Notes under the pieces: generated by a model | The model's input: the letters and a program-made list of their open reading frames with translations, nothing else | Databases searched by the model: none | What the model was told of the DNA's origin: nothing | Assembly (NCBI RefSeq): GCF_001905465.1 | Contig: NZ_LISX01000001.1 | Coordinates: forward strand, 124,001-188,000 | DNA length: 64,000 nt | From: Kitasatospora sp. CB01950 | GTDB taxonomy: Bacteria; Actinomycetota; Actinomycetes; Streptomycetales; Streptomycetaceae | Direction of reading: 5' to 3' | Position numbers and translations under genes: made by a program | Part shown: in pieces, positions 53,612-61,575 of the stretch | Layout of the letters: the number at the start of each line of letters is the position of its first letter | Position numbering within the stretch: position 1 is the stretch's first letter

Positions 53612-54595
53612 GTGAGTGAGTCGAACGGAGCCGCGCTGCCGACCGAGCCCGAACGGCGGCTGTACCAGCAGATCCTGGACCAGGGCGGACGCGTGGTCTT
53701 CCGCGAGGCTGTCGAACAGGACCCGACGGGGGTGCTGCGGCTGCTGGAACTCGGACTGCTGGTGCACGACGCGGGCGACCAGTCGCTGACGGCGGTCAAC
53801 CCGCGCCTGGTCGGCGACCGGATCAGCGCCGAACTCCGCGCCGAGGGCACCCGGATGCTGCTGCGCGCCGAGGAGATGCCCGTCCTGCTGGAGGACCTCA
53901 CCCACGCCTACGACGCCACCCCGCGCCGCGCCGACCGCTCCAGCGTCGTGCAGCACATCGACCGCATCGACCGGATCCTGGAGCGGGTGCGGCAGTTGGA
54001 GAACGAGGCGACCGAGGAGGTACTCGCCCTGCAGCCGGGCGGGGTGTCCGTCGGCGACCTCCAGCCCGACTCGTTGGAACGCGTCCGCTGCTTCCTCACC
54101 GGCGGCGCGGCGGTGCGCACGGTCCACGAGCCGGCCGCGCTGCTCGACGAGGCCACGGTGCGCTGGGCGGAGGCCGTCACCGGCTGGGGCGGCCGGTTCC
54201 GCACGCTGAGCGAGCCGTTCAGTCGGATGACGATCTTCGACCGCCGGATCGCCGTCGTTCCGGCCTCGACGGACAACTCCAGCGCCGCGGTGGTCGAGGA
54301 TCCGGCGGTGGTCTCGTTCCTGGTCGCCGCCTTCGAACGGGACTGGGAGCGGGCCGAACGGGTCCGCTGGCGTTCGGCCGACCGCGAGGGCGAGAGCGTC
54401 GTCCCGGTGCACGAGCAGGTCGGCCGGCTGCTCGCCCAGGGCCTGACGCAGCGTTCCATCGCCTCGCGCCTCGGCCTGTCGGAACGGACCGTGGCAGGTC
54501 ACATCTCCCGACTGCGCGAACTGCACGACGCGGAGACGCTGTTCCAACTGGGTTGGCAGATGCGGGCCGGCGACGAACCCGCCGGGCGGGCCTGA
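53612..54595 (+). CDS. LuxR-HTH regulator, array member F
   Basis: A 327-residue paralogue, the last of the tandem array. The N-terminal module is LYQQILDQGGRVVFREAVEQD. The central domain is the most changed of the six: VRTVHEPAALLDEATV replaces the RTLYQP pattern and RTLSEPFSRMTIFDRRIAVVP replaces RVLDEPF. The HTH is intact (LTQRSIASRLGLSERTVAGHISRLRE), ending TLFQLGWQMRAG. Its GTG has AAGGAG eight bases upstream, so unlike the others it can be translated independently. It converges with the nucleoside-deoxyribosyltransferase-like gene, with two bases between the stop codons. Confidence 0.85.
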   Translation: MSESNGAALPTEPERRLYQQILDQGGRVVFREAVEQDPTGVLRLLELGLLVHDAGDQSLTAVNPRLVGDRISAELRAEGTRMLLRAEEMPVLLEDLTHAYDATPRRADRSSVVQHIDRIDRILERVRQLENEATEEVLALQPGGVSVGDLQPDSLERVRCFLTGGAAVRTVHEPAALLDEATVRWAEAVTGWGGRFRTLSEPFSRMTIFDRRIAVVPASTDNSSAAVVEDPAVVSFLVAAFERDWERAERVRWRSADREGESVVPVHEQVGRLLAQGLTQRSIASRLGLSERTVAGHISRLRELHDAETLFQLGWQMRAGDEPAGRA

Positions 54596-54597
54596 CG

Positions 54598-55209
54598 TCA
54601 GCCGGTGGCGATCTCGGGGGACCAGAAGCCGTACGGGCCGGCGGGCTCGCGGCGCGGGCGCGGGAACTGCTCGCCCGGCGCGGTCCAGAAGCCGCTGCGC
54701 AGGGACAGCGCCATGCCGGCCCAGTCCAGCGCGGTCTCCACGGTGTGGTGCAGCGCCTCCGGCGACCAGGTGTCGTCGAAGACCAGCGGCAGTACGGGGG
54801 AGACCTGCTCGATGGTGGCGATCAGCGGGTTGTGGGTGATCGCCTCGTCCACCAGCATCACGATCGGCTTGCGCAGCGCCGACGCCCAGCCCAGTTCCAG
54901 GCTGACCCCGGCCGACAGCGGGGCGCCGACGTACGCGAACACCAGGTCGGCGTTCTGCATCGCCCGGAAGTCGGAGGGCACCCGCTGCTCCGGCGCCTTC
55001 CCGGCCACCGTCCACGCGTCGCTGTGGTGGGCGCTGTACACCGCGGCCCCGCTGCGCAGCAGCGTGCTCCGCAGCGTGGTCAGCCTGGTCCGGCTGGCCA
55101 GCGTCACCACGCTGTCCGCCGGCCCGGTCAGCCGCATCAGGGGAGCGGCGAGGAAGACCCGTGCACGCCGCCCCTCAGAAGCCTGGTACTGCAGGTGGGA
55201 CTCACTCAT
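54598..55209 (-). CDS. Nucleoside 2-deoxyribosyltransferase-like protein
   Basis: A 203-residue protein with the layout of the nucleoside 2-deoxyribosyltransferase (NDT)/SLOG-like Rossmann fold: RARVFLAAPLM (strand 1), LRSTLLRSGAAVYSAHHSDAW, then DFRAMQNADLVFAYVG with the conserved Asp, and SAGVSLELGWASALRKPIVMLV where the Glu of (G)xxxELGxA would be the catalytic residue. Possible activity is cleavage of an N-glycosidic bond in a nucleoside or nucleotide. The ATG at 55209 has GGAG five bases upstream. An ATG at 55371 with GGAGGG upstream is in frame, but the added 54 residues have poor codon bias. It shares the 580-base region with the small peptide gene, to which it is divergent. Confidence 0.7.
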   Translation of the reverse strand: MSESHLQYQASEGRRARVFLAAPLMRLTGPADSVVTLASRTRLTTLRSTLLRSGAAVYSAHHSDAWTVAGKAPEQRVPSDFRAMQNADLVFAYVGAPLSAGVSLELGWASALRKPIVMLVDEAITHNPLIATIEQVSPVLPLVFDDTWSPEALHHTVETALDWAGMALSLRSGFWTAPGEQFPRPRREPAGPYGFWSPEIATG

Positions 55210-55555
55210 GTCGACTCCGGGGGGACTGCCTGCCGAAGGGACGTGGTCGGCGGGCTGATCGGACAATGGCTGCTCAGCGGGATGTTTGATGCGTTGATCG
55301 GCATATTTGAATGAGCATCGGCAAGTGTGGTGAGCTTGCCCCGCCCAATCGAGAGCGAACTGATCGTCCATCGCGGAACAACCCTCCGTCCAGGTTCGAG
55401 AGGTGTCATTCGGACGCCTGGCAGAGAGATGACACCGCCAGCCCGCCGGCCGCTGTGATGCAGGGGTGACACGGTGCAACTGCCTGCGGTACCTTCGCAC
55501 AGGAGTCTGATGACAACTGGCGGTTTTCCATCGAGACGGATTTGGGGTGAGCACA
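55210..55555. other. Divergent regulatory region between the NDT-like gene and the small peptide gene
   Basis: 346 bases, clearly lower in GC than the array. It contains three TGACAC/GTGTCA motifs, listed separately. A promoter for each flanking gene must lie here; none was clear enough to place. Confidence 0.45.
55402..55472. promoter_or_regulatory. Three GTGTCA/TGACAC motifs, two as an inverted pair
   Basis: GGTGTCAT (55402-55409) and ATGACACC (55429-55436) are perfect inverted copies with 19 bases between. GGTGACAC (55465-55472) is a third related half-site 28 bases on. They sit about 85-155 bases upstream of the small peptide gene and could be operators for one of the local LuxR-type regulators. 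Confidence 0.4.
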
Positions 55556-55714
55556 ATGTCGCGCTTGCGTCGTATTGTCCTGAAGGTTGCACTTCCGGTG
55601 GCCTGTGGCACCGCAGCGCTGGTGTTCGCTGTGGCAGCGACGGATCACGGAACTGCGACGGAGCAGGCCGTAAAGGTGACCACTGTGACTGCACTGGACT
55701 TTGTTTGGGCCTGA
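55556..55714 (+). CDS. Small peptide precursor (52 residues), probably exported
   Basis: A short gene with a clear ribosome binding site (GGGGTGA five bases before the ATG). The product starts MSRLRRIVLKVALP: four basic residues are followed by a hydrophobic helix (residues 7-28), typical of a signal peptide or a single membrane anchor. The remaining 24 residues, which end in VTALDFVWA, could be a released peptide with an aromatic C-terminus. The base composition is lower in GC than the array. It lies between the NDT-like gene (divergent) and the seventh LuxR-type regulator (convergent, 76 bases between stop codons). A role as a signalling or effector peptide is an inference; I recognise no family. 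Confidence 0.5.
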   Translation: MSRLRRIVLKVALPVACGTAALVFAVAATDHGTATEQAVKVTTVTALDFVWA

Positions 55715-55790
55715 CGGAAGCTGCCCCGGCTGCGAGTGTTATGCCCGGACGAGGGACGTTTTCTCTGTGCGAGCGGGGAGAGCGCCGGGC

Positions 55791-56813
55791 TCACACGCTG
55801 TGCGCCGGGGGATCCGTCTCGTCGCGGGCCGAGCTGACCGAGCCGCTTCCCAGCGCGTATCCGAGCTGGAAGAGGGAGTCGACGTTGTAGTCCTCCCGCA
55901 TCTCCGCCAGATGTCTTGCGAGGGTTCGCTCACTGATCCCCAGGCGGCGGGCGATGACGCGGTGATTTGTGCCCGCGAGAAGCAGTTCCACGATCGTCTG
56001 GCGAAGTCTTGACACGACCTGGTGCGGGACGGTCCGTTCACCGTCGAAATCCAGGGCTCGTGCCCAGTTCCGCTCGAACACTTCCTCCATGAGGAAATTC
56101 ACCACTGATTGGTCGTGGATGAAAGTGGCGGAGTTGTTGATGTCTTCGCTCGACGGAAGAATTGCCACCTTGCGATCGATGATGATGAGTCGGGTATAGG
56201 GCTCGTCAAGGGTGCGGAACTGTTGGCCCTGTGCGGACAGTGCCGCCACGTAGTCGCGGGTCGGCTGATGGTAGCGGGTGCTGGCATGGTAGATCGTTCG
56301 CATGGCCGTGCCCTGGCGCAGCGACTTGAGGTCGGTCTCCATGGTGATTGCGAGATATTCCGAGGGGCGTGGACCCCCGGGCTGCATCGAAACTGCCTCG
56401 GTGATCCTGGCCGCAGTGAGCTGCTGGAGTCGCTGATTTATCAGGGCCTGTCCGCGGACGTACTCGATTGCCCCGCCGCTCTGCTTCGGAGAATGGAACG
56501 CATCGGCGAGTTCGGTCAATTCGGAGGGAATGGAAACGGCGCGTGACAGGAGATCGAGAGCCTGCTGTTGCCAGCGGATACTGAGGGTCGATGCAAGCTG
56601 CGAAGGATCGACGGCGACGAGGGTTCCGGTCTGGTCGGCGTCACGGACCAGCAACCCGAGAGAGAGCAGTTCATCGAGCGCAGCGGCGGAATGCTCGGAT
56701 TCGACTTCGACCGTTCCGTCCAGGTCTTCGGTTATTCGAAGATAGAGCGCACGGGCAGCGGCCGAGAGGTTGCTCGAACGGTCAGCCGCTCCCGGGAGCT
56801 CACGCGCGTTCAT
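55791..56813 (-). CDS. LuxR-HTH regulator, diverged paralogue G
   Basis: A 340-residue relative of array members A-F, on the opposite strand. The shared features are the N-terminal ALYLRITEDLDGTVEVE module, the central RTIYHASTRYHQPTRDYVAAL and FRTLDEPYTRLIIIDRKVAILPS, ATFIHDQSVVNFL...FERNWARAL, and the C-terminal HTH (HRVIARRLGISERTLARHLAEMRE) with the SLFQLGYALG end. Codon third positions are clearly less GC-rich than in A-F, so G is either older in a different genome or recently acquired, and may be the source or the rival of the array. GAGGGG lies five bases before the ATG at 56813; an ATG at 56849 is possible. A TAGACT -10-like hexamer lies at 56871-56876. Confidence 0.82.
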   Translation of the reverse strand: MNARELPGAADRSSNLSAAARALYLRITEDLDGTVEVESEHSAAALDELLSLGLLVRDADQTGTLVAVDPSQLASTLSIRWQQQALDLLSRAVSIPSELTELADAFHSPKQSGGAIEYVRGQALINQRLQQLTAARITEAVSMQPGGPRPSEYLAITMETDLKSLRQGTAMRTIYHASTRYHQPTRDYVAALSAQGQQFRTLDEPYTRLIIIDRKVAILPSSEDINNSATFIHDQSVVNFLMEEVFERNWARALDFDGERTVPHQVVSRLRQTIVELLLAGTNHRVIARRLGISERTLARHLAEMREDYNVDSLFQLGYALGSGSVSSARDETDPPAHSV

Positions 56814-56967
56814 CCTTACCCCTCGTCCGTCGGCCTGACGGCCGCTCATCGGGCCCGGGCCGCTCGGCTGAGTCTAGACCGGAGCCGGTCTCCGGAACCG
56901 GAATTATTCTCCAACCGACCCGTTATGCCAATCGCTTGTGCCGCCGCACTCTCTCATGAAAGGGAGA

Positions 56968-57005
56968 GCCGCCGACACCCCTTGCGAACAGGCGATGTCG
57001 GCGGC
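56968..57005 (-). terminator. Terminator of the dnaK-grpE-dnaJ-hspR operon
   Basis: Ten-base perfect arms (56968-56977 and 56996-57005) with an 18-base loop, 20 bases past the hspR stop codon. Confidence 0.65.
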
Positions 57006-57025
57006 CGGAGACCGGAATGCCGGGT

Positions 57026-57547
57026 TCAGCGCTTGGGGCGCCAGACCACCAGTGCGCTGGACTGCTGGACCTGCTGGTACGGCACCAGGTCGCGGCGGTA
57101 GGAGGCGTGCACGGCGGCCTCCCGCTGCTGGAGGGTGGCGGCGGCGCCCTCCAGGGCGTCGACCAGTTCGGAGATCCGGGACTGCAGGGCGGCGACCTGG
57201 TTCTCCAGTTCGATGATCCGCTTGATGCCGGCCAGGTTGATGCCCTCGTCCTGGGACAGCCGCTGGACCTCGCGCAGCTGCTGGATGTCCCGCGCCGAGT
57301 AGCGGCGGCCGCGCCCGGCGGTGCGGTCGGGGCAGACCAGGCCGAGGCGGTCGTACTGGCGCAGGGTCTGCGGGTGCAGGCCGGAGAGTTCGGCGGCGAC
57401 CGAGATCACGTAGACCGGGGTGTCCTCGGTGAGGACGTACGTCGGCGGTCCGGCGGAGCGGGGGCGGCCGGCGCCGGGCAGGCCCTCGCCGATGCCGGCG
57501 CCGATCCGGCCGTCGTTGCCGTGCGGGCTGTCGGGATGGGCACTCAT
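57026..57547 (-). CDS. hspR: Heat-shock repressor HspR
   Basis: HspR is a MerR-type repressor that binds HAIR operators and, together with DnaK as co-repressor, shuts off the dnaK operon and clpB when unfolded protein is scarce. The 173-residue protein has an N-terminal extension, then VYVISVAAELSGLHPQTLRQYDRLGLVCPDRT (about residues 45-77), the MerR helix-turn-helix in HspR form, GRGRRYSARDIQQLREVQRL, and a coiled-coil dimerisation helix. It is the fourth gene of the operon, seven bases after dnaJ, so it feeds back on its own synthesis. The two HAIR sites in this window are its predicted targets. Confidence 0.96.
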   Translation of the reverse strand: MSAHPDSPHGNDGRIGAGIGEGLPGAGRPRSAGPPTYVLTEDTPVYVISVAAELSGLHPQTLRQYDRLGLVCPDRTAGRGRRYSARDIQQLREVQRLSQDEGINLAGIKRIIELENQVAALQSRISELVDALEGAAATLQQREAAVHASYRRDLVPYQQVQQSSALVVWRPKR

Positions 57548-57554
57548 CTGGGTC

Positions 57555-58703
57555 TCACGCTCCCTCCGCCGCCTTGAACAGGGCGGCTCGCGGGTCGTCC
57601 GAGGCGGTGGCCTCGCGATACTGCTCCAGTGCGCTCAGGGCGTCGCCGCTGACGACTTTGGGCACGGCGACCTCGACGGTGACCAGCAGGTCGCCACGGG
57701 TGCCGTCCTTGCGGGTGGCGCCCTTGCCGCGGGCCCGCATGGTCAGGCCGTTGGCGCTGCCCGGGGGCAGCTTGAGCTTCACGGCCGGGCCGTTCAGGGT
57801 CGGCACCTCGATGGTGCCGCCGAGCGCGGCCTCGGGGAAGCTGACCGGCACCGTCACGGTGAGATTGTCACCCTTGCGTCCGAACACCGGGTGCGTATCG
57901 ACGTGCACGGTGACGTACAGGTCTCCGGGCTGGCCGCCGCGCTCGCCCTGGGCGCCCTCGCCCTTGAGCCGGATGCGCTGGCTGTCCTGCACGCCGGCCG
58001 GGATGCGGACCTGCATGGTGCGGGCCGAGGAGGCCCGGCCGCTGCCGTGGCAGACGGTGCACGGGTCGTCGACGATCATGCCGCGGCCCTTGCAGTCCCG
58101 GCACGGCTCGGAGAGCGCGAACGCGCCCTGGCCGCGGCTGACGGTGCCCGCGCCGACGCAGGTCGGGCAGACCCGGGGGGTGGTGCCGGCCTTGGCGCCG
58201 GTGCCGGCGCAGACCCGGCAGGCGGCCTGGGAGGTCATCCGCAGCGGCACCGTCGCGCCGTCCACGGCCTCCTCGAAGTTCAGGGTGACCTCGGTCTCGA
58301 CGTCCGCGCCGCGGCGCGGCTGCGCGGTCTGCCGGCCGCCGCGGTTGAACAGGCCGCCGAACACGTCGCCGAGTCCGCCGCCGCTCGTCGCGCCGCCGCC
58401 GCTGAACAGGTCGCCGAAGTCGAAGCCCCCGGCGCCGCCCGCCCCACCGGGCCGGAAGCCGCCGCCGGCGAACAGCGAGCGTGCCTCGTCGTACTCCTTG
58501 CGGCGCTTCTCGTCCGAGAGGACGTCGTACGCCTCGGAGATGTCCTTGAACCGCTCCTCGGCCTTGGCGTCGCCCTTGTTGGCGTCCGGGTGGAACTCGC
58601 GTGCCAGCTTCCGGTACGTCTTCTTGATCTCGGCGGCGGTGGCGTCCTTGGGCACGCCGAGGACCTTGTAGTAGTCCTTCTCCACGTAGTCCTTAGCGCT
58701 CAT
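57555..58703 (-). CDS. dnaJ: Chaperone DnaJ
   Basis: DnaJ delivers unfolded proteins to DnaK and stimulates its ATPase. The 382-residue protein is a complete type I J-protein: J domain (residues 9-75) with the His38-Pro39-Asp40 motif, a Gly/Phe-rich linker (about 80-130), four zinc repeats CRVCAGTG, CPTCVGAG, CRDCKGRG and CTVCHGSG (about 158-225), and the C-terminal substrate-binding domain. It begins MSAKDYVEKDYYKVLGV, the longer N-terminus usual for actinomycete DnaJ1. AAAGG precedes the ATG. A 136-base gap with a strong hairpin separates it from grpE. Confidence 0.98.
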   Translation of the reverse strand: MSAKDYVEKDYYKVLGVPKDATAAEIKKTYRKLAREFHPDANKGDAKAEERFKDISEAYDVLSDEKRRKEYDEARSLFAGGGFRPGGAGGAGGFDFGDLFSGGGATSGGGLGDVFGGLFNRGGRQTAQPRRGADVETEVTLNFEEAVDGATVPLRMTSQAACRVCAGTGAKAGTTPRVCPTCVGAGTVSRGQGAFALSEPCRDCKGRGMIVDDPCTVCHGSGRASSARTMQVRIPAGVQDSQRIRLKGEGAQGERGGQPGDLYVTVHVDTHPVFGRKGDNLTVTVPVSFPEAALGGTIEVPTLNGPAVKLKLPPGSANGLTMRARGKGATRKDGTRGDLLVTVEVAVPKVVSGDALSALEQYREATASDDPRAALFKAAEGA

Positions 58704-58777
58704 GGCCTTTGACCGCCACCTCCCGTAGTACTGAAGTCTGTTGGTGAAGCGTGCTGTTGTGAAGAGCCCGGGATACG

Positions 58778-58826
58778 GCGCTGCGGAGCCGGCCGTCGTA
58801 CTGGACGACGTACGACTCCGCAGCGC
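58778..58826 (-). terminator. Hairpin in the grpE-dnaJ gap
   Basis: Eleven-base perfect arms (58778-58788 and 58816-58826) with an inner GTCGTAC/GTACGAC-like stem. It lies in the only large gap of the operon and may partly stop transcription or protect an mRNA end, lowering dnaJ-hspR relative to dnaK-grpE. Confidence 0.5.
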
Positions 58827-58839
58827 GCGGGGACTCTAC

Positions 58840-59430
58840 TCAGCTGTCGGACGAGCCGTCAGCCGTGTCTCCGTCAGGTTCGCCGGTGGTCTGGGTGCCC
58901 GGCTGGGGCTCCGCGACCGCGACCATCGCCGGGCGGATGATCCGCTCGCCGATCCGGTATCCGGGCTGGAGGATCTGCACGCAGGTGTCCTCCGTGACGT
59001 CCGACGAGTAGCTGTGCATCAGCGCCTCGTGGATGGTCGGGTCGAAGGGCTCGCCCTCCTTGCCGAACTGCTGCAGCCCGAGCTTGGCGACGACCGTCTC
59101 CAGCGACTCGGCGACGGACTTGAAGCCGCCCGTCACCTCGCCGTGCTCACGGGCGCGGCCGATGTCGTCCAGCACCGGGATCAGCGACTCCACGATGTTG
59201 GAGACCGCGATCTCCCGGACGGTGGCCCGGTCGCGCTCGACGCGCTTGCGGTAGTTCTGGTACTCCGCCTGGAGGCGCTGCAGGTCGGCGGTGCGCTCGC
59301 CTGCCTCGCGCTTGGCGGCGGCCAGCTCGTCGGTGCCCGCGCCGGAGACCGCTTCTTCGGCGGCCTTCAGCACGGCTTCCTCGGCGGCGGAGTCGTCGCC
59401 GGGCTGGTCGCCCTGCGGCTTCTCCGTCAT
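58840..59430 (-). CDS. grpE: Nucleotide exchange factor GrpE
   Basis: GrpE releases ADP from DnaK. The 196-residue protein has an acidic N-terminal region, a long coiled coil (about residues 35-80, [23 protein letters not shown]), and the compact beta domain with [12 protein letters not shown] (about 137-148), [21 protein letters not shown] (in two parts) and an acidic tail. The start overlaps the dnaK stop codon by four bases (ATGA), so it is translationally coupled to dnaK. Confidence 0.97.
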   Translation of the reverse strand: MTEKPQGDQPGDDSAAEEAVLKAAEEAVSGAGTDELAAAKREAGERTADLQRLQAEYQNYRKRVERDRATVREIAVSNIVESLIPVLDDIGRAREHGEVTGGFKSVAESLETVVAKLGLQQFGKEGEPFDPTIHEALMHSYSSDVTEDTCVQILQPGYRIGERIIRPAMVAVAEPQPGTQTTGEPDGDTADGSSDS

Positions 59431-61271
59431 GCCGCACCACCCTTGGGCTTCTCGTCGTCGACGATCTCGGCGTCGACCACGTCGTCGTCCTTGGGGGCTT
59501 CGCCGGCACCGGCCGCACCGGTGGCCGCGCCCGCGCCGTCGGCCTGGGCGTACAGCGCCGCGCCGAGCTTCTGGGCGGTGGTGGAGACCTTCTCGGTGGC
59601 GGTGCGGATGGCCGCGATGTCGTCGCCCTTGAGGGTTTCCTTGAGCTCGCCGATGGCGGTCTCGACCTCGGTCTTGACGTCGGCCGGGAGCTTGTCCGCG
59701 TTGTCGGCGATGAACTTCTCGGTCGAGTAGACGAGCTGCTCGCCCTGGTTGCGGGTCTCGACGGCCTCGCGACGCTTGGTGTCCTCCTCCGCGTAGCGCT
59801 CCGCCTCCTCACGCATGCGGTTGACCTCGTCCTTCGGCAGCGAGGAGCCGCCGGTGACGGTCATCTTCTGCTCCTTGCCGGTGCCGAGGTCCTTCGCGGC
59901 CACGTGCATGATGCCGTTGGCGTCGATGTCGAAGGTGACCTCGATCTGCGGCAGGCCGCGGGGCGCCGGCGGCAGGCCGGTCAGCTCGAACATACCGAGC
60001 TTCTTGTTGTACGCCGCGATCTCGCGCTCGCCCTGGTAGACCTGGATCTGCACGGAGGGCTGGTTGTCCTCGGCGGTGGTGAAGATCTCGGAGCGCTTGG
60101 TCGGGATCGTGGTGTTGCGCTCGATCAGCTTCGTCATGATGCCGCCCTTGGTCTCAATGCCCAGGGACAGCGGGGTGACGTCGAGCAGCAGGACGTCCTT
60201 GACCTCGCCCTTCAGCACACCGGCCTGCAGGGACGCGCCGATGGCGACGACCTCGTCCGGGTTGACGCCCTTGTTGGCGTCCTTGCCGCCGGTCAGCTCC
60301 TTTACGAGCTCGGCGACGGCCGGCATACGGGTCGAGCCGCCGACCAGGACCACGTGGTCGATCTCGGACAGCTGGATGCCGGCGTCCTTGATGACGTTGT
60401 GGAACGGGACCTTGCAGCGGTCCAGCAGGTCAGAGGTGAGCTGCTGGAACTGGGAGCGGCTGAGCTTCTCGTCCAGGTGCAGCGGGCCCTCGGCGGAGGC
60501 CGTGATGTAGGGCAGGTTGATCGAGGTCTCCGAGGAGGAGGACAGCTCGATCTTGGCCTTCTCGGAGGCCTCGCGCAGACGCTGGACGGCCATCTTGTCC
60601 TTGGACAGGTCGACGCCGTGGCCGGCTTGGAAGACCTTCACCAGGTGGTCGACGACGCGCTGGTCCCAGTCGTCGCCGCCGAGGTGGTTGTCACCGTTGG
60701 TGGCCTTGACCTCGACCACGCCGTCGCCGATCTCCAGCAGGGAGACGTCGAAGGTACCGCCACCGAGGTCGAAGACCAGGATGGTCTGGTCGTCCTTGTC
60801 CAGGCCGTAGGCCAGGGCGGCGGCGGTCGGCTCGTTGACGATGCGCAGGACGTTCAGGCCCGCGATCTCGCCGGCCTCCTTGGTGGCCTGCCGCTCGGAG
60901 TCGTTGAAGTACGCCGGGACGGTGATGACGGCGTCGGTGACCGTCTCGCCCAGGTAGGACTCGGCGTCCCGCTTGAGCTTCTGCAGGACGAAGGCGGAGA
61001 TCTGCTGCGGCGTGAAGTCCTTGCCGTCGATGCCGATCTTCCAGTCGGTGCCCATGTGGCGCTTCACCGAACGGATGGTCCGGTCGACGTTGGTGACCGC
61101 CTGGCGCTTGGCGACCTCGCCGACGAGCACCTCGCCGTTCTTGGCGAAAGCGACGACGGACGGCGTGGTCCGAGCGCCCTCGGCGTTGGTGATGACCGTG
61201 GGCTCACCGCCCTCAAGAACACTGACGACGGAGTTCGTCGTACCGAGGTCGATGCCGACCGCGCGTGCCAT
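59427..61271 (-). CDS. dnaK: Chaperone DnaK (Hsp70)
   Basis: DnaK is the main Hsp70 chaperone. The 614-residue protein is full length: [16 protein letters not shown] (phosphate-1 motif), [16 protein letters not shown] (phosphate-2, about residue 165-180), [14 protein letters not shown] (about 307-320) in the ATPase domain, then the linker [16 protein letters not shown] (about 362-377), the substrate-binding domain and an acidic C-terminal lid ending KPKGGAA. GGAGG lies eight bases before the ATG. It is the first gene of the operon. A HAIR operator lies 74 bases upstream of the start. Besides folding, streptomycete DnaK acts as co-repressor with HspR. Confidence 0.99.
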   Translation of the reverse strand: MARAVGIDLGTTNSVVSVLEGGEPTVITNAEGARTTPSVVAFAKNGEVLVGEVAKRQAVTNVDRTIRSVKRHMGTDWKIGIDGKDFTPQQISAFVLQKLKRDAESYLGETVTDAVITVPAYFNDSERQATKEAGEIAGLNVLRIVNEPTAAALAYGLDKDDQTILVFDLGGGTFDVSLLEIGDGVVEVKATNGDNHLGGDDWDQRVVDHLVKVFQAGHGVDLSKDKMAVQRLREASEKAKIELSSSSETSINLPYITASAEGPLHLDEKLSRSQFQQLTSDLLDRCKVPFHNVIKDAGIQLSEIDHVVLVGGSTRMPAVAELVKELTGGKDANKGVNPDEVVAIGASLQAGVLKGEVKDVLLLDVTPLSLGIETKGGIMTKLIERNTTIPTKRSEIFTTAEDNQPSVQIQVYQGEREIAAYNKKLGMFELTGLPPAPRGLPQIEVTFDIDANGIMHVAAKDLGTGKEQKMTVTGGSSLPKDEVNRMREEAERYAEEDTKRREAVETRNQGEQLVYSTEKFIADNADKLPADVKTEVETAIGELKETLKGDDIAAIRTATEKVSTTAQKLGAALYAQADGAGAATGAAGAGEAPKDDDVVDAEIVDDEKPKGGAA

Positions 61272-61344
61272 CGTGAATACCTCCGGGGAGAAGTTGAGCA
61301 GTACGGGCTCAAGGATGCATGAGGAATCGAGAAGCGTCAACAGC

Positions 61345-61365
61345 TTTGAGTCGCTGTCGCTCAAC
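61345..61365. promoter_or_regulatory. HAIR operator (HspR binding site) of the dnaK operon
   Basis: TTTGAGT-N7-GCTCAAC fits the HAIR consensus CTTGAGT-N7-ACTCAAG in spacing and in 12 of 14 positions. The right arm is identical to that of the clpB operator. A further CTGAG/CTCA-like element to the right may be a degenerate second site. Confidence 0.87.
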
Positions 61366-61575
61366 TTTACTGAGCGCTTATGTCGCGAACCCCTCCGAGC
61401 AGGGCTCGGGGCTGCTCCGGACGGGTGAGTACGGGCATAGTGACTGCCGCCATACCTTGAACATCTTCTGAGTGAGTGTTAACGACCGGTAATGTCCGGC
61501 GCGTCGACCCGGAAAGTTACCCACCAGTACACTCTGGGCAGGATTCGGACCACAGCCGCTGGAGACGGAGAGCCG

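Noticed and set aside
48752..54595. Array regulators as classic two-component response regulators
   Set aside because: None has a receiver domain with the acidic pair and phospho-Asp, and no histidine kinase is adjacent.
55209..55371. 54-residue N-terminal extension of the NDT-like protein from an ATG at 55371 with GGAGGG upstream
   Set aside because: The added codons have low third-position GC and no family similarity. ATG 55209 has its own GGAG and gives the expected fold start. Kept as an alternative only.
60346..60357. GACCACGTGGTC palindrome inside dnaK as a second parS
   Set aside because: It has the CACGTG core but wrong outer bases, and it is within coding sequence for conserved DnaK residues.
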